Shown here: positions 1 through 9,663 of the stretch, piece by piece
How positions within the stretch are numbered: position 1 is the stretch's first letter
How the letters are laid out: every line of letters begins with the position of its first letter
Assembly (NCBI GenBank): GCA_016716435.1
Contig: JADJWI010000001.1
Span: 186,001 to 250,000, forward strand
Direction: 5' to 3'
Origin: Acidobacteriota bacterium
Lineage (GTDB): Bacteria > Acidobacteriota > Blastocatellia > Pyrinomonadales > Pyrinomonadaceae
DNA length: 64,000 nucleotides
The notes under the pieces: generated by a model
Seen by the model: the letters and a program-made list of their open reading frames with translations, nothing else
What the model was told of the DNA's origin: nothing
Database searches by the model: none
Translations under genes and position numbers: made by a program

Positions 1-1078
1 GGTTCTTATATGGGCTATAGCGGTTCGGGCTTCGCAGAATTCCTGCGAGAAAAGCCGCCTCGGGCAGCGTTAGTTGAGCTATGTCCTTGCCGAAATAAGC
101 GTTCGAGGCCTCGCCGACGCCGTAGATCGAAACGCCAAGCTGCTGCCCCAAATAGATCTGATTTGCGTAGAGCGTGAAGATCTCTTCCTTCGTCAGCCGC
201 GTTTCGAGGATCACGGACATGAACGCCTCTTTCGCCTTCCGCTCGAGCGTCTGTTCGTTTGTCAGAAAAAGGTTCTTTACCAACTGCTGTGTGATCGACG
301 AACCGCCTTGATTGGCGATCGGCGAATCGTCTTCGCCATCGTACCTTTGCCAGAGAGCCCGAAGAATGCCGCGGAAATTGACGCCGTAATGGTCAAAGAA
401 CGCCCTGTCCTCTGTGACCGTTATGGCCTTTATCAGGTGCGGCGGCAGATCCGCGAACTTGACCGTCCGGCGTCGGCCGTCGCCTTCGCCCGCGATCGTG
501 CTAAGCATCTTTGGCTCAAGAAAAGCTTGTGCCGCCTCGGTTCCCGCATCAAGGTCGAGAATGGAATCGACGCTCTTGTTGTCTTTTGAAAAACGAACTC
601 GCAGGTTCGGAAAGTTTCGCTTGCCGTCGATTACCGCGGTTTCGCCGGGCTCGATCAGCATTTCGTTTCCGTCAAATGAATAGCGGCTTCGGTCGGCATC
701 CGCCTTGTTGTTCTTTTCAATATAGCCGGCGGTTTTGAGATACTCGACGAGGTCGAGCGAGGACATTGCTTCCCCTTTTCTAAGGTTCTTCGGCGAGGAA
801 TAAATTCCGGCCGTAGATGTGAACACTTCGCCGCTCAGAAGCCGCCTGTCGATCCTGTCCGAGTACTCAAACCAGAAATAAGTGAAGGTCAGGAACCCGG
901 CGACGACGAGAAAGCCGGTTATCGCGAACGTCCATCTATTGAAGACCTTGCCAAGAAATCGTCGGTACCATGGAAACGGGTCAGCACGAAATGTAATCGC
1001 ATCACCGCGGCGCTTTTTTACCCATCCTCTAGGGGGCATTTTTGACCGTGTTCCGGTGGATTTTGTTCGTGAAGGCAT
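1..1078 (-). CDS. Penicillin-binding protein 1 (class A), N-terminal part, cut by window edge
   Basis: Builds peptidoglycan glycan strands at the inner membrane; class A PBPs also cross-link peptides. The visible 359 codons have a basic cytoplasmic tail, one membrane segment near residues 50-70 (ITGFLVVAGFLTFTYFWF), a PBP1B-like linker domain and then the GT51 transglycosylase domain. GT51 motifs are clear: EDRAFFDHYGV (catalytic Glu), GGSSITQQLVKNLFL and EEIFTLYANQIYLGQ. The transpeptidase domain would lie beyond position 1. The start is the ATG at 1078; an in-frame ATG at 1039 is also possible and neither has a strong ribosome site. It diverges from the K+ channel gene. The family call is certain; 1A versus 1B is not. 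Confidence 0.9.
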   Translation of the reverse strand, partial: MPSRTKSTGTRSKMPPRGWVKKRRGDAITFRADPFPWYRRFLGKVFNRWTFAITGFLVVAGFLTFTYFWFEYSDRIDRRLLSGEVFTSTAGIYSSPKNLRKGEAMSSLDLVEYLKTAGYIEKNNKADADRSRYSFDGNEMLIEPGETAVIDGKRNFPNLRVRFSKDNKSVDSILDLDAGTEAAQAFLEPKMLSTIAGEGDGRRRTVKFADLPPHLIKAITVTEDRAFFDHYGVNFRGILRALWQRYDGEDDSPIANQGGSSITQQLVKNLFLTNEQTLERKAKEAFMSVILETRLTKEEIFTLYANQIYLGQQLGVSIYGVGEASNAYFGKDIAQLTLPEAAFLAGILRSPNRYSPYKN

Positions 1079-1187
1079 TGGGTAAGGCGGAAGGTTCTTT
1101 TGCTAGGGCTTTATTTCATCGTACATGCCCTTTAGAATTTTACCGATTTCTGGTGAACTATGTCTATATCTTTAAACGATAGCATCG

Positions 1188-2204
1188 ATGCCGTTCTTTA
1201 AGACCCTTTCTACTCGCACTCGCCGGCAACTACTTTTCGCACCGTTCGCGATCGGTACAATGCTGGTCATCGGCAGCATTGGCTTTCGGAGTCTCGGCAA
1301 TCATGGTTGGCTAGACGCGATCTATCTTGCGGCTCAGACGGTAACGACGGTCGGCTACGGGGATATAACGCTCGCGACTCGCGCGGAGAGGCTTTTCGCA
1401 ACCGTTTACATGATCCTCGGGGTCGGAACCGTGCTTTATTCGCTGACAGTAATTGCTCAGGCGATCGTTCAGTCAGAATTGATCGGAGCCCTGACGTCCC
1501 GTCGTAAGCGGGCTAATATTGAGAAAATGCAGGACCACTATATAGTTTGCGGCGCAGGCCGCGTTGGCAGAAGGGTGATCAGGTACCTCGTTCAGCAAGG
1601 ACTGAAGGTGATCGTAATCGAATCGGACCCAGTCCGGCTCGAGGAACTGCGTGAGCTGGCGATCGAGGTGCTCGAGGGCGATGCTACCATCGAGGCAAAT
1701 CTGCTGCAGGCCGGAGTTGCAAAGGCGAAAGGGCTTGCCGCCTGTTTGCCTGATGATGCATCGAATGTGTATGTCGTCCTGACGGCCCGGGGTTTGAACC
1801 CTTCGGTTCACATCGTCTCTCGTGCGGTTGAGGAACAGGCCGAGCCGACGCTTCTCCGTGCCGGTGCGAGCCGCGTCGTAGCTCCAACGATAATCGGCGG
1901 GCAGTCAATGGCGAGGGCTTTGATAAAGCCCGCCATCGCGGATTTCATGGACACTATCGTCGCTGAGACCCACGATCTTGTATTCGAAGAATTTGCCGTC
2001 GCTTCGACCTCAGTGTTCTGCGGCAAGCGGCTTTCGGAAACGCATATTGGCAGTTCCTATGACCTGATAATTGTTGGGATACGCAGAGCAGGCGGCCATT
2101 TGGTCTTCCATCCATCCGGCGAAACACGAATTGAGGACGGTGACCTGTTGCTGGTCATCGGTACTGCCGAGGGCGTGAAACAACTGAAAGAGGCAAACAA
2201 TTGA
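1188..2204 (+). CDS. Potassium channel with C-terminal RCK (TrkA-N/TrkA-C) domain
   Basis: Inner-membrane K+ channel of the two-helix (MthK/Kch-like) type. TM1 is around residues 14-33. The selectivity filter TVGYGD is at residues 54-59, followed by TM2 (residues 67-95). A Rossmann RCK domain follows, with nucleotide-binding GAGRVG and a glutamate after beta2 (VIVIESDP), then a TrkA-C domain in the last 80 residues (VVGIRRAGG, DGDLLLVIG). The 338-aa length fits a complete channel subunit. The stop codon overlaps the next start by one base (TGATG), so it may be translationally coupled to the sugar genes downstream. The ligand of the RCK domain cannot be read from sequence. Confidence 0.93.
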   Translation: MPFFKTLSTRTRRQLLFAPFAIGTMLVIGSIGFRSLGNHGWLDAIYLAAQTVTTVGYGDITLATRAERLFATVYMILGVGTVLYSLTVIAQAIVQSELIGALTSRRKRANIEKMQDHYIVCGAGRVGRRVIRYLVQQGLKVIVIESDPVRLEELRELAIEVLEGDATIEANLLQAGVAKAKGLAACLPDDASNVYVVLTARGLNPSVHIVSRAVEEQAEPTLLRAGASRVVAPTIIGGQSMARALIKPAIADFMDTIVAETHDLVFEEFAVASTSVFCGKRLSETHIGSSYDLIIVGIRRAGGHLVFHPSGETRIEDGDLLLVIGTAEGVKQLKEANN

Positions 2205-3073
2205 TGCGGATACTAATTTCAGGCGGCAGCGGCTATTTGGGCACACATTTGCGCTCGTTTTTTGATGCGGACGACCTTTCACGGCGGTCGGGCCTCGACA
2301 TTCTAAACCTCCAGGATGCTCAAATGGCCGCGGACTATGATGTGGTCGTCCACCTTGCCGCCTCGATGGATAAATCGCACGATTCGGCCGAAGAGGTTTT
2401 TCTGACAAACGTTGACGGCACGGTTAATCTGCTCCGAGTGATGCGTAAAGATGCCGTTTTCATCTTCGCCTCGACCAAGGATGTTTACGGCCGCTTTGCC
2501 GATAACTTTCGTGAGGTTCCCGAGACCTGCCCAACGCTCTACTCAGGGCAATCACCGCTTGAATGGTCGAAACTGGTTGCCGAGCACTACGTTGATTATT
2601 ACTCACACCTGAGAAATTTCCGGTCTTGCATCTTCCGGCTTTCGACCGTTTACGCTCCTGCGACCGAAGGCAACACGCCGGGCTTCGTCGGCCACTACGC
2701 CGATTGTCTCGATCAAGGCAAGCCAATCAGGCTTCCGGGGGCGGGGCGGCCGGTTCGTGATCTATTGCATGTCGATGACTTCGCCAAAGCCTGTAAGGCC
2801 TTTATCGACTCTATCATCCGCCATGGGACATACAATCTCGGTGGCGGCCCGAAGAATGCGACTTCGCTATCCAACCTCGTCGAGATGCTCGAAAGTTCTT
2901 CTGGTTTCCAGGCCGTCCACGGAGCTCCACTGCCCGATCCGCTACCCTTCAATTACGTTTCGGATATCGGCCGCGTAATGCAGGAGCTCGATTGGTCGCC
3001 CGAGATCGATAACGAGACCGGATTGCGGACACTCTTTAACGCAGGAGCCGAAAGCGAGGCCGCCGCACAATGA
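2204..3073 (+). CDS. NAD-dependent sugar epimerase/dehydratase family protein
   Basis: Short-chain dehydrogenase of the extended (nucleotide-sugar) type. The N-terminal Rossmann motif GGSGYLGTH binds NAD(P), and VVHLAASMDKS and ASTKDVYG match strands 4 and 5 of the family. Where UDP-sugar epimerases have YxxxK, this protein reads LEWSK, so the catalytic tyrosine appears to be replaced by leucine while the lysine is kept. It overlaps the upstream stop by one base and the downstream heptosyltransferase start by four (ATGA), so it belongs to the LPS-heptose operon. A role in LPS or surface sugar modification is inferred from this context. I chose the ATG at 2204 over a TTG one codon upstream. 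Confidence 0.85.
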   Translation: MRILISGGSGYLGTHLRSFFDADDLSRRSGLDILNLQDAQMAADYDVVVHLAASMDKSHDSAEEVFLTNVDGTVNLLRVMRKDAVFIFASTKDVYGRFADNFREVPETCPTLYSGQSPLEWSKLVAEHYVDYYSHLRNFRSCIFRLSTVYAPATEGNTPGFVGHYADCLDQGKPIRLPGAGRPVRDLLHVDDFAKACKAFIDSIIRHGTYNLGGGPKNATSLSNLVEMLESSSGFQAVHGAPLPDPLPFNYVSDIGRVMQELDWSPEIDNETGLRTLFNAGAESEAAAQ

Positions 3074-4119
3074 GGATACTCGTCCGCGGAACGAATTGGA
3101 TCGGTGATGCCGTTATGACCATCCCTGCGATGCGTCGCCTTCGCCGGGCATTTCCCGAGGCTCACATTGCCCTACATTGCCGAAAGTGGGCCGAGGGCAT
3201 CTTTCGCGACGTCGATTTTCTCGACGAGATAATTCCCATTCAATCGACCGACAAAGGCCTCAACGACCTCAGAGACGAAGCGGAGCGAATTCGCCGCGGC
3301 CGATTTGATGTTGCGGTGATGTTCCCCAATTCATTCCGCTCAGCCGCATTGCCCTGGCTTGGAAAGATCCCGCGACGTTTTGGGTATGAGAAAGAGATGC
3401 GTGGGTTTTTGCTTACGGACCGGGTCGCCATTCCCGCGTGGAAATCCACGCGGCACGAAATATACTATTATTTGAATCTGGTGGAAGCGGTCGAGACGGC
3501 ATTCGCCGGAAGTGTAGACGCCGCTGCCGAAGCTCCGGACATTTCGATCGCGGTATCAGCTACAAGGAAAGCGAAGGCTCGCGAATTTCTTGAGAGTATT
3601 GGATGCGATGCCGGACTTCCGATCGTCGCTCTTGGCTGCGGATCGACAAACTCGAGGGCGAAGCGTTGGCCAGCCGAGCGTTTCGCCAAGCTAGCCACGC
3701 ATTTGATCGAAGCTGGAAATGCGAGCGTAGTACTTTTGGGGTCGAGCGATGAACGCGATGTCGCGGAACAAGTTGAAAGCCTCGCAGACTCGCGGTTGAT
3801 AAATGCGGTTGGAAAGACGTCGCTTGAGGATGCTGTCTCTTTGCTTGCTGCGGCTGATGTTTTCGTTTCCAACGATATGGGTCTAGCGCATATTTCCGCG
3901 GCCGTCGGGACGCCGACGCTTGTCATATTCGGGCCGACGAACCCGGAAACAACGCGACCATTTTCGCCGCTTGCTGAGGTGATCCGAGTTCGGGTCGATT
4001 GCTCGCCATGTATGCTCCGCGACTGCCCGATCGATCACCGATGCATGACGTCGATCGAGCCCGATATCGTCGGAATGCGGGTCCTTGATATTCTAAATTC
4101 AGCGAGATCCAACGGCTGA
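3070..4119 (+). CDS. waaF: ADP-heptose:LPS heptosyltransferase, GT9 family (WaaF-like)
   Basis: Transfers heptose from ADP-heptose to the inner core of lipopolysaccharide at the cytoplasmic face of the inner membrane. The N-terminus (GTNWIGDAVMTIPAMRRLR) is the classic GT9 acceptor-side motif. The C-terminal half has the ADP-heptose-binding region (GCGSTNSRAKRWPAERFA, VLLGSSDERD) and the conserved SNDMGLAHISAAVGTPTLVIFG stretch. The 349-aa length is normal for heptosyltransferase II. A late cysteine cluster (CSPCMLRDCP) matches the CxxCxxxxC seen in many WaaF proteins. It overlaps the epimerase gene by ATGA and is followed 14 bases later by GmhB, an enzyme of the same pathway. Confidence 0.92.
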   Translation: MRILVRGTNWIGDAVMTIPAMRRLRRAFPEAHIALHCRKWAEGIFRDVDFLDEIIPIQSTDKGLNDLRDEAERIRRGRFDVAVMFPNSFRSAALPWLGKIPRRFGYEKEMRGFLLTDRVAIPAWKSTRHEIYYYLNLVEAVETAFAGSVDAAAEAPDISIAVSATRKAKAREFLESIGCDAGLPIVALGCGSTNSRAKRWPAERFAKLATHLIEAGNASVVLLGSSDERDVAEQVESLADSRLINAVGKTSLEDAVSLLAAADVFVSNDMGLAHISAAVGTPTLVIFGPTNPETTRPFSPLAEVIRVRVDCSPCMLRDCPIDHRCMTSIEPDIVGMRVLDILNSARSNG

Positions 4120-4133
4120 ACAAATTTGCAACG

Positions 4134-4688
4134 ATGACGAACGAACTACAAAAAGCTGTATTCCTGGACCGCGATGGGACATTGATCGAGGAAGTGGACT
4201 TTCTTTCCCGGGTCGAGGACATGCGGCTGCTTTCTTCAACGGCCGCGGCCCTTTCACGCCTCCGCGAAGCCGGTTACGAACTTTTTGTGGTCACCAATCA
4301 ATCCGGCATCGCCCGCGGTTTTTTTGGAGAGTCGGAAGTCGATGCGATCCACGATCGGCTTCAATCGGAACTTGGCGGGCTTATTTCAGGCTTTCAGTTT
4401 TGCCCGCACATGCCCGATGCCGGCTGCCGCTGCCGTAAGCCCAATGTCGGCATGATCGAAGCGAGCCTGAGCGGAGAAACCGTCGATACCGCTAATTCCT
4501 GGATGATCGGCGACAAGCTCTTGGATATAGAAACGGGATTCAACGCGGGGTTGCGAACGGCTCTGGTAAGAACTGGATACGGAGCCAAGGTCGCTGCGGC
4601 GCTTGAACGGGAACCTGACCTGATCGCGGACGACATCGGCATGGCTGTTGACCTTATTCTTGGGATGGCTCCGCAGTCGGGAGAATGA
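4134..4688 (+). CDS. gmhB: D,D-heptose 1,7-bisphosphate phosphatase
   Basis: HAD-superfamily phosphatase that removes the C7 phosphate during ADP-heptose synthesis. Motif I is FLDRDGTL (nucleophile Asp and acid/base Asp), motif II is VVTNQSGIARG and motif IV is MIGDKLLDIETG. The histidinol/heptose phosphatase zinc loop is seen as CPHMPDAGCRCRKP (CxH plus CxC). The 184-aa length is typical. It directly supplies the substrate pathway of the heptosyltransferase encoded just upstream. The last 35 bases overlap the 3' end of the convergent histidine kinase gene. Confidence 0.93.
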   Translation: MTNELQKAVFLDRDGTLIEEVDFLSRVEDMRLLSSTAAALSRLREAGYELFVVTNQSGIARGFFGESEVDAIHDRLQSELGGLISGFQFCPHMPDAGCRCRKPNVGMIEASLSGETVDTANSWMIGDKLLDIETGFNAGLRTALVRTGYGAKVAAALEREPDLIADDIGMAVDLILGMAPQSGE

Positions 4689-6153
4689 CCCGGAACGTCG
4701 TGCCGTGCCCCTGCCCCTTACTGATGGCCATCACCGAACCGCCGTGCAACTCGACAATATTCCGGACGATCGCAAGTCCGAGTCCGAGTCCTTTCTGATT
4801 TTCGGATGAGCCGTCCTGCCTGAACTTTTCAAAGACCATTGGCAAAAACTCTTCGCTGATCCCGATGCCGGCGTCGGTCACCTCGATCTCAACGCGGCCA
4901 TTCTCGTGTTTCAGGTTAAGGTCAATTCGGCCGCCGTCCGGTGTAAATTTAATAGCATTTGCTAGCAGATTCGTGACGACCTGCCCAAGGCGATTTGCGT
5001 CGCCGTTCAAGGCGATCTCGTCTGCCCCGTCTTGAATATTGACAACGAGGTCATGACGTTTCGCTTCCGCCGAAGGGCGAACGCTATCCGCTGCTTGGGA
5101 GACGACCTCACCGATCTGTACCCTCTCATTTTCGATCTGGAGCTTGCCCGATACGATCCGTGCAACATCGAGCAGATCCTCGATGAGCTTATTCTGAAGC
5201 TCTGAATTCTTGATGATCGTCGTGAGTGCCCTTCGCGATTGTTCTTCCTCAAGATTTCCTTCACGGAGCAATCTTGCCCAGCCGAGTATAGAATTAAGCG
5301 GCGTCCGAAGTTCGTGTGACACTGCCGCCATGAATTCATCCCGAACGCGATTGGCGATCTCGGCATCTTCCCTGGCTACACGTTCCTTGGCTAAAAGGTC
5401 CTCGCGTTCGGTGGCGGCAAGCGTCAGTTCATCATTGAGTGCTCGAAGCTCTTCAGTTCTGATCTCTACCCGGTGCTCAAGGTCCTTATTTACCTCGATC
5501 AGTTCGCCTTCGGCCAGTGCTCTTCGCTTTCCTTCAGAAAAAACGAGAAAATTCGCAAGCATTAGCGAGGCGATCCCGGCGACGACCGACAAGATAAGCA
5601 CCCAAATGCTAACGCGGAGCCTGAAGTCGAACTCCGCGGCACGCTCGGCGGCCGCATTTATCTCGAACGCCTTTAACTCATTCGCGGCAGCACGAAAATT
5701 ATCGAGCGGCTCCTTGGTCTCGGTCACGGAAAGCTCGGTGAACGCCGCAGCCGGCCCATCTATCTTTCGCCGCTCGATCTTTGAAGCGCTTTTCGACCAG
5801 AAGTCTTGAGCGCTCGTCGTAAGCTTTGAGACAAGGTGCGAGATCTCCGAGGCCTGCCCGAACGCCTGCTCGACCCGCGACTGGATCGCATCCGACTGCC
5901 GTTTCTTCGAAGCGAAGCGATCTGAATATGTTGAGTTTCCGGTGAGAATAAAGCCACGGACGTCCGCATCCGCATCGGTCATTATGGCCACAACGGATTC
6001 GAGATCGAGGAGAAGAATTCGTGTCCGCTCTTCTCGCTCGCGGATATCACGGGCCGAGGCCGTCGCTTGATAAAAGAAGAAACCAAGGACCGCAAAGACC
6101 AGAAAAACAACAAAAAGTACCAACGGAATTTTTCGTTCAAATCGAAGTGCCAT
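4654..6153 (-). CDS. CHASE3-domain sensor histidine kinase
   Basis: Membrane-bound two-component sensor. TM1 is at residues 9-30. A periplasmic CHASE3-like helical domain (TDADADVRGFILTGN is its typical signature) runs to about residue 180, then TM2 (VSIWVLILSVVAGIASLMLA), a coiled-coil signalling helix and the kinase core. The H-box is AVSHELRTPLNSILGW (phospho-acceptor His), the N-box is LLANAIKFTPDGG, and the G-boxes are DAGIGI and GLGLGLAI. There is no receiver or HPt domain and no response regulator gene next to it, so the partner is unknown. The gene is convergent with gmhB and overlaps it by 35 bases at the 3' ends. Confidence 0.92.
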   Translation of the reverse strand: MALRFERKIPLVLFVVFLVFAVLGFFFYQATASARDIREREERTRILLLDLESVVAIMTDADADVRGFILTGNSTYSDRFASKKRQSDAIQSRVEQAFGQASEISHLVSKLTTSAQDFWSKSASKIERRKIDGPAAAFTELSVTETKEPLDNFRAAANELKAFEINAAAERAAEFDFRLRVSIWVLILSVVAGIASLMLANFLVFSEGKRRALAEGELIEVNKDLEHRVEIRTEELRALNDELTLAATEREDLLAKERVAREDAEIANRVRDEFMAAVSHELRTPLNSILGWARLLREGNLEEEQSRRALTTIIKNSELQNKLIEDLLDVARIVSGKLQIENERVQIGEVVSQAADSVRPSAEAKRHDLVVNIQDGADEIALNGDANRLGQVVTNLLANAIKFTPDGGRIDLNLKHENGRVEIEVTDAGIGISEEFLPMVFEKFRQDGSSENQKGLGLGLAIVRNIVELHGGSVMAISKGQGHGTTFRVILPTAEPSQE

Positions 6154-6406
6154 TGAGATCCAGGGTTAGCCTAGCGCAACGCAATTGACCGTCTCGACCG
6201 AAGCTACTGAGCCGGTCTTGACTACGATTGTTCTGCAAATAGTGATAACTTTCATATTTGACGACAAACCGGGCGATCTCTCCCGAGGTTTCAAGTCGTC
6301 CCGAGCACGAGTTCCCGGACCATTCTCTCAATCCGATGATGTCGTGGCGCTCGTGTATCGGAATCCAAAACAATGTAAAAGGCAGCGTGATCTTACGAAT
6401 GCGGGC

Positions 6407-8152
6407 ATGGTTAGTTTAAACGAAAAAACGCCCTTCGCAAACGATCTGCAGAGTTCACCGATTATTCGGCTGATTCTTGGACGTTTTATCACGATTTTCG
6501 TGCTATTGGTCTCCGGCTGGTTTTGGTACAGTGGCGGGCTTGGTGTGTCGTTTGCTGAGATGCCTCGTGCTCCGATTGCGATCCTTATTTCCTCCGTTTC
6601 TGTGGGCATCGCTTTTCTGTTCCTTTTCGCACTTCGAGCCCCGGAAAGTGTGCAGATCCGCCTCCAGTTTCTCGCAGACGCCATTCTCATTACCTGGCTG
6701 GTCTCTATGACCGGCGGCATTTCGTCGCCCTATGTCACGCTTTACATCATTCTTATTGGTGTGACATCGATCTACTTGCGTCCACTCGAAACTCTCTTAA
6801 CAGCTGTCGGCTGCACATTTCTGTTCGTCCTTATGGAGTTGGTGTTCCGTTTCGGGCTCCTTGAAACTGTGGGGCCGGAGCCAACCTTTTCAAAGAGTAT
6901 TCAGATCGTAAGCTTTAACGTAGTTGCTTTCTTCGCCGTTGGCCTGCTTGCCTCACGGCTCGCCGACCGGCGGCTCTCCGGGGAGACGCTCAAGGAAACG
7001 GCAAAATCGCTAGCCGATCTGCGGGCTCTCCATGAGCGAATTGTTGAATCCATCAGATCCGGACTGATCATTACCGACCGGGACGGCACCATCTACACAG
7101 CGAATGCCGCTGCCTCGGAAATGATCGGACAGAACCTCGAGGGCCTCGCCGGAAGATCGATCACACAGCTTTTTGGCGATGTTCGCGAACAAATTCGCCT
7201 TTCAGAAACCATCACCGCAAATGAACAGCTTCCGCGATTTGAGACCGATCTTCGGACGCCTGATGGCTTCGCCGTCCACGTCGGATACAGCGTTTCCCTG
7301 CTGCGTTCGGAGGATAATGAACCCACGGGTTACATTTTCTCGTTTCAGGATCTGTCCGAGATCCGCTCAATGGAGGAAAGCGTTCGCCGCAAAGACCGTC
7401 TCGCAGCGGTCGGTAGGGTCGGTGCCGGACTTGCACATGAAATAAGGAACCCGCTCGGAGCAATGCGTGGAGCGATCCAATTGTTGGAGTCCAAGACCGA
7501 GCCCGGGTCTGTTCAGGCCGACCTGATGGGAATAATTCTCCGCGAATCTGATCGGCTTAACTCCATAATCACGAATTTTCTCAACTACGCTAAGCCGAAA
7601 GTGGGCGACTTTGTTGAGATCGATGTTAACGATGCGATCCGCGACACCGTCGTTCTGCTCAAACACGGGCCGGACGTCAAGCCCGAGCATTTGTTTGATC
7701 TCGATCTGCCGCCTGACCCGGTTTTTCTTTCCGCCGACGAGACCCAGTTGAAACAGGTCTTCTGGAACCTCTCGCGAAACGCAATAAATGCAATGCCCTC
7801 GGGAGGCGTATTGCGGATCAAGGTCGAGCGCCTTCCATTCGACAAGGTCCGCATCAAATTTGCCGATAATGGTTCAGGCATGCCGCCAGAGCAGGTAGAG
7901 AAGCTCTTCGAGCCATTTTCAAAGTCAACATCGGGTGGGACCGGGCTTGGGCTTTCGATCGTTTATCAGATCGTCCGCGACCATAATGGTTCCATAAACG
8001 TACGCAGTGCGGACGGCGAGGGAACAACCATCACCATTGAGTTGCCGGTCGGAAAGAAAACGCCGGTTGAACACTCGAAAAATGAACTCAGCGGTGTCGC
8101 GGGCGAAACGCCATTAGCCGATCTTCTGGTCGTTTCGCCGGGCGAAAAATAG
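6407..8152 (+). CDS. pilS: PilS-type sensor histidine kinase (membrane, PAS, HisKA, HATPase)
   Basis: Probable sensor of the PilS-PilR system that controls type IV pilin transcription. The open frame extends upstream to 6185, but those codons are low-complexity and unlike the family. The ATG at 6407 starts a normal PilS N-terminus, giving 581 aa. There are about six hydrophobic segments in residues 15-190, a PAS domain (residues ~220-330; GLIITDRDGTIYTANAAA), an H-box LAHEIRNPLGAMRGAIQLL, an N-box WNLSRNAINAMPSGG and a G-box GTGLGLSIVYQIVRDH. Order and neighbours (PilR, then PilA) match the Pseudomonas/Myxococcus arrangement. A general NtrB-like sensor is the alternative if the linkage to pilA were ignored. 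Confidence 0.88.
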   Translation: MVSLNEKTPFANDLQSSPIIRLILGRFITIFVLLVSGWFWYSGGLGVSFAEMPRAPIAILISSVSVGIAFLFLFALRAPESVQIRLQFLADAILITWLVSMTGGISSPYVTLYIILIGVTSIYLRPLETLLTAVGCTFLFVLMELVFRFGLLETVGPEPTFSKSIQIVSFNVVAFFAVGLLASRLADRRLSGETLKETAKSLADLRALHERIVESIRSGLIITDRDGTIYTANAAASEMIGQNLEGLAGRSITQLFGDVREQIRLSETITANEQLPRFETDLRTPDGFAVHVGYSVSLLRSEDNEPTGYIFSFQDLSEIRSMEESVRRKDRLAAVGRVGAGLAHEIRNPLGAMRGAIQLLESKTEPGSVQADLMGIILRESDRLNSIITNFLNYAKPKVGDFVEIDVNDAIRDTVVLLKHGPDVKPEHLFDLDLPPDPVFLSADETQLKQVFWNLSRNAINAMPSGGVLRIKVERLPFDKVRIKFADNGSGMPPEQVEKLFEPFSKSTSGGTGLGLSIVYQIVRDHNGSINVRSADGEGTTITIELPVGKKTPVEHSKNELSGVAGETPLADLLVVSPGEK

Positions 8153-8260
8153 ATTTTACTTGAAAGGACGTGCCCTTTTCTGTGACAATAGGAGTTGTGT
8201 TGGTTTTCCGACGCTCTTCTCCATCCTTTTGTTAAAGTTAAAACTTGACCCGCTTCAAAG

Positions 8261-9655
8261 ATGCCAAATCTATTGATCGTTGACGACGAACAAAGCTTCC
8301 GTCAGTTGCTCACCCTGATATTCGAGGGCGAAGGCCACAGCCTCCGGACTGCCTCAAACGGCCGCGAAGCCCTTGAACTCCTTGCTGAAGAGCCTGCTGA
8401 TCTCATCATCTCCGATGTCATGATGCCTGATATGGACGGCATTGAGATGCTACGCGAACTGCGCTCGACCCAGCCGGATACGGGCATCATCTTCATGACC
8501 GCCTATGCTTCCGTTGACAGCGCTCGCGAGGCGTTCAAGCTTGGCGCCGACGATTTCATTCAGAAGCCTTTCGATGTCGAAGAACTAAAACTTATCGTTC
8601 GGAAGACCCTCGAAAAGCAGGAACTCATCGACGAGAACCGAGCCTTCAAGCGCGCCCAGCGTGACCGCGGAAGCGTTAGTAACATCATCGGCCGCTCGCA
8701 GAAGATGCAGGCGATCTATCAGATGATAGAGACCGTCGCTGAAGTTCAATCAACAGTGCTCATTACGGGTGAAAGCGGCACCGGTAAAGAACTCGTCGCC
8801 CGAGCGATCCACGACCTCAGCCCGCGGGCCGAGCGGCCATTTATCTCGATAAATTGCGGGGCGTTTACCGAAACCCTGCTTGAATCCGAACTGTTCGGCT
8901 ATGTTAAGGGCTCTTTTACAGGAGCGAATACCAACCGCAAGGGTCTCTTTGAGGCAGCAAACCGCGGTACGATCTTCCTCGACGAGATCGGCGAGATGTC
9001 GCCTGCGATGCAGGTCAAGCTGCTTCGCGTTCTGCAAGAAAAGCGAGTTCGTCCCGTAGGAGCTCATGAAGAATTGGCGATAGATGCCCGAGTCGTTGCT
9101 GCCACAAATCGCGACCTCAAACAGATGTCTATCGATGGCAGCTTCCGCGAGGACCTATTCTATCGAATCTCGGTCATACCCATCGTTCTGCCGCCGCTCC
9201 GCGAGCGAAGCGAGGATATTCCGGAGCTTGTGAATCACTTTATCAACAAATTCTGCGAACAGTCCGGGCGCCAATTGACGATCTCGCCGAAGGCAATGCA
9301 GCTGCTGGAGGACTACGTTTGGGGCGGGAATGTACGCGAATTAGAACATACCATCGAACGTGCGGTCGCGCTTGAACGCGGTAACGAGATCCAACCCGAA
9401 CGGCTTCCGGACAATATCACAAATTACAACCCCGAGCGCATCAAGGCCGAGTTCAACCTTCCGGATGCTGGGCTCAACCTTTCGGCACATCTAGATAATC
9501 TCGAAAAGACTTACGTTCTTGAGGCATTAAAAATGACTTCAGGCAATCAGACCAAAGCTGCGGATCTGCTTCATCTACAGGTCCGATCCCTCAGGCATTT
9601 GCTCGACAAACATAATATTCGAGCACTTTCCGCTCAAATGCGAAATGGCGATTGA
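8261..9655 (+). CDS. pilR: PilR-type sigma-54-dependent response regulator
   Basis: NtrC-family activator. The receiver domain has acidic pair DD at residues 8-9, phospho-acceptor D52 (SDVMMPD) and Lys in IQKPFD. The AAA+ domain has Walker A GESGTGKE and the sigma-54 contact loop GSFTGA, a common variant of GAFTGA, with Walker B FLDEIGEM. The C-terminal Fis-type helix-turn-helix is NQTKAADLLHLQVRSLRHLL. The 464-aa length is typical. It lies 109 bases after pilS and just before pilA, which has a sigma-54-like promoter. PilS is expected to control its phosphorylation, and PilR is expected to open the pilA promoter with RpoN. Confidence 0.93.
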   Translation: MPNLLIVDDEQSFRQLLTLIFEGEGHSLRTASNGREALELLAEEPADLIISDVMMPDMDGIEMLRELRSTQPDTGIIFMTAYASVDSAREAFKLGADDFIQKPFDVEELKLIVRKTLEKQELIDENRAFKRAQRDRGSVSNIIGRSQKMQAIYQMIETVAEVQSTVLITGESGTGKELVARAIHDLSPRAERPFISINCGAFTETLLESELFGYVKGSFTGANTNRKGLFEAANRGTIFLDEIGEMSPAMQVKLLRVLQEKRVRPVGAHEELAIDARVVAATNRDLKQMSIDGSFREDLFYRISVIPIVLPPLRERSEDIPELVNHFINKFCEQSGRQLTISPKAMQLLEDYVWGGNVRELEHTIERAVALERGNEIQPERLPDNITNYNPERIKAEFNLPDAGLNLSAHLDNLEKTYVLEALKMTSGNQTKAADLLHLQVRSLRHLLDKHNIRALSAQMRNGD

Positions 9656-9663
9656 TCAAAGAG

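Noticed and set aside
74..738. Plus-strand frames in the first 0.7 kb
   Set aside because: They are opposite the penicillin-binding protein frame, which shows clear GT51 motifs.
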